This document shows positions 55,548 to 64,000 of a DNA stretch of 64,000 nt, in pieces. Under the pieces are notes generated by a model that saw only the letters and a program-made list of their open reading frames with translations, was not told the DNA's origin and ran no database searches. This stretch comes from Siphonodentalium dalli (Eukaryota; Mollusca; Scaphopoda; Gadilida; Siphonodentaliidae). Made by a program: the position numbers and the translations under genes. Positions within the stretch are counted from its first letter, which is position 1, and every line of letters starts with the position of its first letter. The DNA lies in contig CP136061.1 in NCBI GenBank assembly GCA_032622095.1, positions 14,335,287 through 14,399,286 of the forward strand. The letters are read 5' to 3'.

Positions 55548-58017
55548 CTAGTTACTCCATTGCTATGTTGGTATGCATCGATATTTTAAGGATATTGGAT
55601 TAATATCGACACGGTATGTATATATATATATGAACTTATGAAGATTTTGTATCATATCATCAATGTTTGTTGTTATAAATTATAATTATTTCGTAGTATA
55701 CATGTGTATCCGTCGTTGGTGTGAGCCCACACGCCTGTTTATTATCTTGATTGTGTGCGAATCTGTCACAAAAAACGTTGTAAACCTCGACCTGCATCCG
55801 TTCGATCACACATGCGACCCATTACATTGCGTGCTGTGGAAAAATGAACGTCTTCTCTGTTGGGGTACGTTCATACGCTGACATCCTTGCATGGTGTGTT
55901 TTTGCAGTAATTTAGTCATGGAAAACCACGTGGTGCATGCAGAATATGAACGGAACCATGCATACAGCACGCATCTTTACCAAAGCGAACGGCATGAGAA
56001 GTAACATGACTGTAGTTCCACATTTAACGATTTAATTGCTTTCAATTATACCTGTATGATTGATTCTTGCCAAATAAGTGCATGCGAATCACAAGCAAAT
56101 TCCGGTAGCATCGCTACAGGTTGAACTACATGTATTTTACTTCTCATGTAGTTAGCTGTGGTACGGATGCATTTTATATGTATGATTCCAATTCATATTC
56201 TGGCACCATATCGTTGTCTACGACGAAATTCCTGCAAACCATACCGTGCAAACTTACCAGTGTATAAACGTAGCATTCTTAAACGGACCGAAAACCTAAT
56301 TCGAAGTGTGTTTACTCAACTTACTAATAGCTATTCAATAACGATATTTCACATATCAAAACCATGGCTATGCTAACGTTAATGTTATAGTGGAATTACC
56401 AAGACATGTCCAAATAGTCCAATAGGATTCAAAAGTTTAAACAATAAGTGACGGTAACCATAGGACAAGGTCAAGGTCAAGGCATTTACACATATTCTAT
56501 TTCGTTATTGGAGAACTATCAATAATTAATATAAAAACACAGTTCATTTATTTCATCTTGGGTCTATTTAAAGATCATCTTTCCTAATCGAACATGGGAA
56601 GCCATGATTATGGCGTTCAAAATAGAGAGTTTCACCTGGATTTAGTATGTACATGTAATCCACCGAAGATACCCATACTTTCAATTTATATTAATGGTTA
56701 TATAGTAAATCCCACTGCTAGCACCATCCAACGTGTTCAGCATCCGCTCATCGCACTATCTGTCACAGTTGGAAATTCCATTGCACACACCATTCGGAGA
56801 CCCCCACCCCTCCTAGCGACGTGACCGTACATCGTCACGCTGGTGACAGTCGGCCACAATTCACCAGCGTTACCCCGCGCCAATTATATTCACAGCATCA
56901 TGGGGAATTGGATAACAATCGTGAGCGAACTGGCGACGGGAATCGGTGTCAACTATATTAGAATTCTCCCCACGGAACAGCAACCATTACCTCCAAAATA
57001 ACATGGGCAATAACCCTGTCACAACCGTTAATGGAAGTCATTAGTGTAACATGATAATGTGTCTTATGGAATAATAATGCATTAGTGTGTTTTGTTCGAA
57101 CCAGTCGCATTTGGTCTACCTTTGCTTTACGACGACCGGAGTTTGTTATTGGCGTCACGCGTTTACTTGTCGGCTAATTCCCCCATATACAAGTTACAGT
57201 TAGCCAGTGGATATTTGGTGTCTTTGGTTTCGAGGTGGCAGAGGAATGTATACAATTGACTATCAGGATATATCACGCTATGTATGTCTCATTTTGGTAG
57301 ACTATATTTTTTTGATTATGTGTTGTTCACTGCTCGATTCATTATATGCACATGCGTAATACAATTTAATTTTATAACAATGAGCTATTGGTGACCTAGA
57401 AAGTTGAATACTTGTCATCCCGGTGGAACAATAACATTAGCCTAGTAATAATTGATTGTAAACATTTTGTGTGTATACCGTATTCTTGCTCTCGCACAAG
57501 TACATGAATATATAATAACTACATTTCGCAGAACATTATAATGTGTATAAATTTTGGTATTAATTTCAGTTTTTAGTGAGTTTTTCAATTTTGAGATAGA
57601 GGAGATCTGACAATAAGCGGTGTACCTTTTTAATGTCATCTCAATGTATTGCACGTGCATGTTCATTTTGGTAACTAATATGTTTAAACCATGTATTTAT
57701 GTATTCAGTGAATCGGTATATATTTTACGTTACTTGTGTTGCCTTTTAAAAAAAAATAGATTTTAGTATAATTATAAAACCACCCTGCTTGAAGCGGTAA
57801 AAACACAAGAAAGACACCAATTTATTTGGTATAAAATAACTTATTATATATAGTTGTAATTGTTTTGAAGAACAGCAATACTTATAAACATGGGATTGTT
57901 TGTATTTATGGGTATATTGATTTATTAACCTCCACGCTTACACAATGTACCCACAAGTAAGATGAACGGAATCGTGAAATATGAAGTTAGATCAAATAAC
58001 AAACAAGCATTGAAGAG
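55548..58017. other. intronic, no recognised feature
   Basis: About 2.5 kb of AT-rich sequence without members of the repeat families above. Short frames only. AAGGTCAAGGTCAAGG at 56467 is a small direct repeat. Confidence 0.5.
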
Positions 58018-58190
58018 TCACAAGAGGATGAATTTAGTGACCTATCCCGCACGGCGGGCTAGTGTCAACAAATTAACATTATGGTGACCTCGTTATGCTG
58101 AGGCCTCAGCTGCTATGGGAGACCTGGGCTCAGACTGATGTTCTCCAGTTGAAGTTGGTGATGTTCACCCATTAGTCACCTCGATTATGC
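58018..58190. mobile_element. MITE family A, copy 3 (diverged, partial)
   Basis: GGATGAATTTAGTGACC, CGGCGGGCTAGTGTCA, GACCTCGTTATGC, then GAAGTTGGTGATGTTCACCC and CACCTCGATTATGC follow family A order in the orientation of copy 2. Confidence 0.7.
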
Positions 58191-58419
58191 ATTTTATCTT
58201 CTGTAAGTTAAGGGATATACATGTAGCAACAGAACAGAAAGGAAAAAGTAATTAAAAACTATGTTCATTTAAGATTATAGACTATGCGGGGTATCATCAT
58301 TAAATTATCGCCTGGGGACCTCATACTATTTCAATCCCTTGATAACAAATGAAGGAGGCTGATATGACATGAGATCGGGACCCCGAATACTCTATAATTA
58401 AAACCCTTTCACGAGGGCT
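58191..58419. other. intronic spacer
   Basis: Nothing identified. Confidence 0.5.
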
Positions 58420-58695
58420 CATGACGGGAGCTGCGCTGCGTGGTACACCATTAAATACAGTGTGCCAGTGCGAGACTCCCATACGATGTTCGTGATGGGA
58501 GTTGCGCTTGTGCAGCATAACATATCCGGTGCCAGTGTATTATCTTATATGCCATTCATTTATATAAGAGAATGTACTGGTTGTCAAGATAAATATTGTT
58601 ATTCCAATGTATTATCTTATATATTGGAAGCTCCATATCACGAGAGACTCGCATAAATACAAGATAATGCATTGGCACAGGGTTTTCGCAAGTTA
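58420..58695. mobile_element. twin-hairpin core in a third context, copy 2
   Basis: CATGACGGGAGCTGCG at the left and GGCACAGGGTTTTCGCAA at the right match the flanks of 27680-27860. Hairpins are worn (TGTATTATCTTATAT, ATATAAGAGAATGTACTGG, CGCATAAATACAAGATAATG). An extra GATGGGAGTTGCGC...GTGCAGCATAA duplicate lies inside the left part. Confidence 0.7.
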
Positions 58696-59164
58696 AGTGC
58701 AATTGTAAAGCATTCGCGTATGACATTATTCCACATTGCAGCGCATACATGCGTTTCGACCTTCCTTGATGCATATACGAAAACTTCAGTTTCATCATAA
58801 AACATTCTAAAAACACATCACAATCGTGACACTATTCATCACGGTTACGGTTTCTGTTAAGCTACGCTGAACGTGTTTTAGCGCCAAGAGTATACGGTAA
58901 CGATCAATTTCATAAAGGATAATACGTTTACGCATGAGACGCCGTTTTAACTTTCTTTACCCATAGGTTATTATTATACAATCGTTGTTATGAATTTACT
59001 CAGAATCTATACAACATCTCCGGTAATTATTTCGCAGTAAGACGTAAATTATGTATACCTTATATCAATAGGTTATTTTAAATTCTAAACGCATCGCGTT
59101 GCCAAAACAATTTTGGAAAATTACTCGACATTTGTAAAGTAACATTCTAGAATCGCTTATACAC
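58696..59164. other. intronic, no recognised feature
   Basis: AT-rich; no repeats recognised. Confidence 0.5.
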
Positions 59165-59930
59165 AGTGTAGAAGATTATATTTCAGCGAGCTTACATAGT
59201 GGTATGCATACCTTGAAAGTTATTATCTTAGCTTGATATCTAAATATTTGGAAGTTTTCGCCAGTGAATTGTACTATTTGGAGCAGTGTGTCGACATCCG
59301 TAATTCAGTGAGCTTGCATATTCCTTATCACCCGTGGTATGCATACAATTGAAGTTATATCATAGTTTGATATCTAAATGATTGAATTGTGCTATTTTCG
59401 CCAGTGAATTATACCACTTGCTGCAGTGCAGGGCTTTTGCCACCGATAGTTAACGAGCTTGCATATTCCTGATCGTCCGCGGTACATCTATACAAACACA
59501 GGGATCTTCCGCGGTACATCTACAAAACATAGGAATAAGTGTTATGATGGACTTGTATAACGTGTTGTAATGGACTTATATAACCCTAGATTGGATTACG
59601 ACGTTTTCGCCCGTGAATTCTGCTACATGGAACTTTGACGTAATTTCGATTTCAGTAATTCATCGATGTTGCATTGTCCCGACAATCCGCGGTATCCATA
59701 CATTTGATGTGTAAATGTACCTTGATATTTAAATTCTTGAAAATTTCGCCAGTGCTTTTTTGGAACATTGTAGCGCATTTCACTGCATGAAGTGTTATCG
59801 TGTCCTGATATCTAAATGATTGGAAGTTTTCGCCAGTGAATTGAGATACTTGGGGACAATTGAGGGCTTTTCATTGCATTGACTTCTGTTACTTGGAACA
59901 CATTTCAGGGCTTTTCACTGCAGTAACTCG
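59165..59930. repeat. very degenerate tandem repeat ending at the splice acceptor
   Basis: TTTTCGCCAGTGAATT occurs at about 59257, 59393, 59603 (changed), 59745 (changed) and 59830; each is followed by a TACTTGGAGCAG-like block and a CAGGGCTTTTCACTGCA-like block. The unit is roughly 110-170 bp with heavy drift. The last block contains the acceptor of the exon at 59924. Confidence 0.6.
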
Positions 59931-60081
59931 AGTAACAGTTTGCAATCTCTGGATGAAAACAGCTTACAGTGGTACGAAGCTCAACGGAGATTGTCTCAAG
60001 TTCAACAGGATGAACCAATGGAGGTTTTAGATTCTCCCGATGTTTCCGCGGACGAGTCGTTCAGCCTCGCATCATTACTCG
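59924..60081 (+). CDS. second supported exon of the unidentified gene
   Basis: Bounded by TTTTCACTGCAG and GGTAAGAAT. The first base completes the Leu codon begun at 48414-48415; then 52 codons follow and one base is left for the next exon. The peptide (LNSSNSLQSLDENSLQWYEA...SPDVSADESFSLASLLG) is acidic and Ser/Gln-rich, like the previous exon. A second AG 15 bp downstream (after GTAACAG) would also keep the frame and remove five residues, so alternative acceptor use is possible. No further exon is recognisable in the last 3.9 kb. Function unknown. Confidence 0.78.
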
Positions 60082-60711
60082 GTAAGAATATTACCTTTAC
60101 ATATGTTATACATGCATGGGTACCTTAACACATTGTCAAGTTTGCACGCTGCGTTTTATGCAATTCGTAGTAGAAAACCATATTCTGCCACAATATGACT
60201 GAAACATGCAGCACAAACTGTATGTCGTGTAACGTTCGGTAATCGTGTAGTAAGTTTAAATATTTTAGTCTATTATAATATGTTTTCGGAAAATGTTTGT
60301 CGTCAAGCTTTGATTAATTTTGTATATTGTATTGGACGTTGATCGGTAACGTCAGTAAAGCAGTAATATGTACATAACAATGGTATCCATGTGTGAAATT
60401 ATAACTAATGAAATAATAACAAAGTATATATATTTTTACATGACAAGTTGTTTTATAAAGTTTGTTTATCACGCATAAACCCACTTCGTCGACATTGAGT
60501 CCATTTAAACCACACATGTTAATAACGTATTTTCTTACACTCGGTCGGCTCCGGGGATCAGAAATAAGTCAATAGATTTGTCAAATGAACTAAGCATTTA
60601 TGTGGACTTTTTTGTACACCATTGCTTTTTTTACGAAATACTGTAAAATACAGAAGGTGACAACGTTCGGTACATATATCTGTCTTGTGACTCTTGTCTT
60701 TGGACATTGCA
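60082..60711. other. intron start, no recognised feature
   Basis: Begins with the GTAAGA donor; AT-rich, nothing further identified. Confidence 0.5.
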
Positions 60712-60815
60712 AACCAATTACATTGCCAGCGTGCTCGATACCGATTACATTGACAGCGTGCTCGATACCGATTACATTGACAGCGTGCTCGATACCGATT
60801 ACATTGACAGCGTGC
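60712..60815. repeat. 27-bp tandem repeat, ~4 copies
   Basis: GATTACATTGACAGCGTGCT followed by CGATACC; the first copy is slightly diverged. Confidence 0.95.
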
Positions 60816-60849
60816 TTGAAGACGATGTCAATTGTAACAGAAAATATCT

Positions 60850-61445
60850 TCAATGTTACTAGATCTATAATGTCTTCAATGTTACGAGATCTATAATGTC
60901 TTCAATGATACGATATCTATATTGTCTTCAATGTTACGAGATATATAATGTCTTCAATGTTACGAGATCTATAATGTCTTCAATGATACGATATCTATAT
61001 TGTCTTCAATGTTACGAGATCTATAATGTCTTCAATGATACGATATCTATATTGTCTTCAATGTTACGAGATATATAATGTCTTCAATGTTACGAGATCT
61101 ATAATGTCTTCAATGATACGATATCTATATTGTCTTCAATGTTACGAGATCTATAATGTCTTCAATGATACGATATCTATATTGTCTTCAATGTTACGAG
61201 ATATATAATGTCTTCAATGTTACGAGATCTATAATGTCTTCAATGATACGATATCTATATTGTCTTCAATGTTACGAGATATATAATGTCTTCAATGTTA
61301 CGAGATCTATAATGTCTTCAATGATACGATATCTATATTGTCTTCAATGTTACGAGATCTATAATGTCTGCAATGATACGATATCTATATTGTCTTCAAT
61401 GTTACGAGATCTATAATGTCTGCAATGTCTCGAGATCTAAAATGT
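60850..61445. repeat. 26-bp tandem repeat, ~23 copies, 130-bp higher order
   Basis: Basic unit AATGTCTTCAATGTTACGAG plus ATCTAT. Variants (ATGATACGATATCTAT, GAGATATATA) recur in a fixed order every five units, so identical 60-codon frames start at 60896, 61026 and 61156, exactly 130 bp apart. Confidence 0.97.
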
Positions 61446-61504
61446 CTTCATTGTACGAGATAATCACAGTACTCTCACGCAGTCTTAGAAAATACGAGAT
61501 TGAC

Positions 61505-61985
61505 ACGGGTTAGAACCTCGGCATGGGCGAAGTTCGCGACCGATTTTCAAGATTGATCGGAGTTGAGCAACATCTCAATGTGCCATTCCGATCGATACAT
61601 GTACATGACCATTCCGATCGATACATGTACATGATCATTCCGATCGATACATGTACATGACCATTCCGATCGATACATGTACATGACCATTCCGATCGAT
61701 ACATGTACATGACCATTCCGATCGATACATGTACATGACCATTCCGATCGATACATGTACATGACCATTCCGATCGATACATGTACATGACCATTCCGAT
61801 CGATACATGTACATGACCATTCCGATCGATACATGTACATGACCATTCCGATCGATACATGTACATGACCATTCCGATCGATACATGTACATGACCATTC
61901 TGATCGATACATGTACATGACCATTTTGAGAAGAAATGAGAATCTGTTCATGCTCACCGAAGCAAGCACACAGGATGCAATGAAC
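61505..61985 (+). mobile_element. SINE family S1, copy with internal tandem expansion
   Basis: Outer parts match the S1 body: GGGTTAGAACCTCGGCATGG, GAGCAACATCTCAATGTGCC on the left and GAAATGAGAATCTG, TTCATGCTCACCGA, CAATGAACACTCACACTGAG on the right. The segment that is single in the 17-kb copy is here amplified 13 times. Confidence 0.8.
61583..61920. repeat. 26-bp tandem repeat, 13 copies, inside a SINE
   Basis: CCATTCCGATCGATACATGT plus ACATGA, exactly 13 x 26 = 338 bp, with one variant (GATCATTCC) near 61633 and one (CATTCTGATC) in the last unit. Each unit contains the palindromes TCGATCGA-like CGATCG and CATGTACATG. Confidence 0.97.
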
Positions 61986-62127
61986 ACTCACACTGAGCTC
62001 ATGCCTCCATATTGTAAATCACAATTATAATTACAGCACAAAACTACTTGTTTAAACTTATTCGTAAATAAGTAATAAGTAACATGTGTAGTTTTATTTA
62101 CAAAAAAACTACTCTTGTATGGCTTGC
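61986..62127. other. no recognised feature
   Basis: Short AT-rich spacer. Confidence 0.5.
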
Positions 62128-62180
62128 CATTTATCATCATCATCATCATCATCATAATCGTCATCACCATCACCATCATC

Positions 62181-62212
<32 letters not shown>

Positions 62213-62349
62213 CATTATAATCAAGATCATCATCATTATTGCCACATCATCGCAATCATCGCAATCATCATCATCGTCCCCGCTATCATGATGATGATGA
62301 TGATCATCATCATCATCGCCATCATCATCATTATCGCCATAATCATCAC

Positions 62350-62381
<32 letters not shown>

Positions 62382-62395
62382 CCACCATCACCATC

Positions 62396-62426
<31 letters not shown>

Positions 62427-62552
62427 TCATCACCATCATCAGCATCATCATCATGTCGTCGTCGTCGTCGTCATCATCATCATCATCATCGTCATCATCA
62501 TCATCACCATATTCATCATTAACATCATAATCATCATCGTCATCATCATTGT

Positions 62553-62584
<32 letters not shown>

Positions 62585-63100
62585 TCATCGCCATCCTCAT
62601 AGTAATCATCTACATCATCATCATTGTCCCCGCTATCATCATCATTATCACCATCATCATCATCATCGCCATCAACTTCAACTTCGCCATAATCATCATC
62701 ATCATCAACATCATCATCGCTATCATCATTGTAAGCATCGCCATCATCGCCACCATCATCATCATCGTCGTCCCCGCAATCGTCATCATCATCGTCATCG
62801 CCATCATCAACATCGCCATCATCATTATCATCATCATAATCATCATCGTCATCATCATTGCAATTATCGCCAGCATCATCGTCCGCGCTATCGTCACCAT
62901 CATGGCCATCATCATCAACATCGCCATAATCATCGCCATAATCATCATCATTATCATCATCATTATCATCATTATTATCATCATCACCGCTCGCATTATC
63001 ACCAAGACCACTGCCACTCTTATCGTCATACTCAATCTCTTCATCCTCGTCGTCGTCATCATCGTCGTTAACGTCATCGCATTATCTACGTCATCACGCC
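62128..63100. repeat. CAT/ATC trinucleotide-rich region, ~970 bp
   Basis: Mostly CAT with CGT, CGC, CAC and AAT interruptions, without a fixed higher-order period. Yields spurious His-, Ile-, Ser- and Met-rich frames on both strands. Confidence 0.95.
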
Positions 63101-63785
63101 CCTGTCGGTACGTTCTATCGTCCCTTAACATCGAACATCGATATCACCTTATTTATTGGGATTCGATCCAGCTGAGACAATTCTGAACGATTTATTGCGA
63201 CCTTGATGAACTTTACGAGCGAGTCAGCGGGAGGCACGGGGTTCTAATCTTGATTATCTGCGGAATTAGCCGATATTGTATATATGCCACTTCCGATGTG
63301 TACTCTTGTTTACATTGAAGTGATGGGTAGGCGAAAGTATCGGAAACAATTTCATAACAAACCTGTGGTATGTTGTCTCGCACCTCGGAGTTTATCAGAC
63401 ATACCCCTCCCGGCCAGGTATATGTGTATGTAATTGCAATAATATGGATATTATATATGATTTTCGACATACCACCTGTATTACGGAACGATCAACAAGG
63501 AACCTCGTTTGTTTTATACGCCCGTTTAAAAACAAAAGGGAGGTATTATGTTATTAGACTGTCCGTCCGTCCGATTTTGGTTTCCGGTTGATAACTTTAG
63601 ATTGCCTCAACTGAATGGATTGGAATTTGGTATCTGAGTTTACTAGCACAAAATACAGGTCAAGTTCGAATTATAATAATAATAATGCGGTTATTCTCTT
63701 ATCAAAAAGATATTGAGATACAAATAGAAAATATATACAAAAGATTGAGAATTTTACAGTATTTGTACAATATATACACGAACTT
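63101..63785. other. no recognised feature
   Basis: Contains a short GTCCGTCCGTCCG run (63561). No exon or element recognised. Confidence 0.5.
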
Positions 63786-63945
63786 CCCATCACCGTCATC
63801 ATTATCAACATCATGGCAGTCGTCATCAGTATCACCGTCTTCGTTGTCATCACGTTAACGTCTTCGTCTACTCGTCGTCACAATCGCCAGTACCATTATC
63901 ATCGTTATATTCAACAACAACAACAACCACAACAACAACAAACTG
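63786..63945. repeat. imperfect CAT/CGT and CAA microsatellites
   Basis: CATCACCGTCATCATT-type repeats followed by CAACAACAACAACC runs near 63912-63942. Confidence 0.85.
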
Positions 63946-64000
63946 CATACTAGTCCATATCATTTAACTTAAGATTTATCAGTCAGGTGAATGAACATAG

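Larger units (their letters stand above)
48416..59923 (+). other. predicted 11.5-kb intron
   Basis: Donor GTGAGT at 48416 and acceptor TTTTCACTGCAG ending at 59923. Joining the flanking exons keeps the frame (CT + T gives Leu). The intron holds a SINE, a 35-bp array, a twin-hairpin MITE, a TTAA foldback, a 1-kb foldback, a tandem duplication with a hAT-like insertion, and degenerate repeats next to the acceptor. An additional small exon inside it cannot be ruled out. Confidence 0.65.

Noticed and set aside
62084-63186. His-, Ile- and Met-rich frames in the CAT region
   Set aside because: Products of trinucleotide repeats on both strands.

Overview
This window reads as nuclear DNA of an invertebrate animal, most likely a lophotrochozoan such as a mollusc (inference, not proven). 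The signs are: a spliced gene with GT/AG-bounded exons, tRNA-derived and 5S-like SINE sequences, a degenerate TTAGGG tract, a decayed CR1/jockey-like non-LTR reverse transcriptase, many short transposons with inverted ends (MITEs), and AT-rich non-coding DNA. Nothing looks prokaryotic; there is no operon, CRISPR array or phage module.

Only one host gene is supported. A 206-codon serine-rich exon (47796-48415) ends in a GTGAGT donor. A 158-bp exon (59924-60081) follows a CTGCAG acceptor and ends in GTAAGA. The two exons are phase-compatible across an 11.5-kb intron. I do not recognise the protein, and the gene continues to the right of the window. Other long open frames are mostly products of tandem repeats.

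Layout. 0-5 kb: a 40-bp minisatellite running off the left edge, three copies of an old dispersed repeat, a palindromic MITE (family A) and degenerate tandem DNA. 5-20 kb: two near-identical copies of a 577/621-bp element (family E), inverted and each with its own 7-bp target duplication; a 34-copy 67-bp minisatellite; SINE copies; a MITE with long inverted ends (family D). 20-32 kb: a family A copy split by a 1.25-kb insertion, a 35-bp array (47 copies), a 342-bp inverted-repeat pair, a 5'-truncated non-LTR fragment inside an older repeat, and MITEs built around a twin-hairpin core. 32.5-36.5 kb: a 4-kb array of a 24-bp unit with higher-order structure. 36.6-43 kb: several MITEs with clear ends and a 1.5-kb array of a ~23-bp unit. 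43.4-45 kb: telomere-like repeats, a 5S rRNA-like sequence and a 930-bp TTACCR hexamer array. 45-60 kb: the gene and its repeat-packed intron, including a tandem duplication of which one copy carries a hAT-like insertion with an 8-bp target duplication. 60-64 kb: 27-bp and 26-bp arrays, a SINE expanded internally to 13 tandem copies, and long CAT-type microsatellites.

The main biological content is repeat dynamics. Tandem arrays alone cover roughly a fifth of the window. The most unusual observation is a twin-hairpin core (about 230 bp) found inside three different sets of outer ends, one with TTAA and one with TA target signatures. I found no convincing new multi-gene system.
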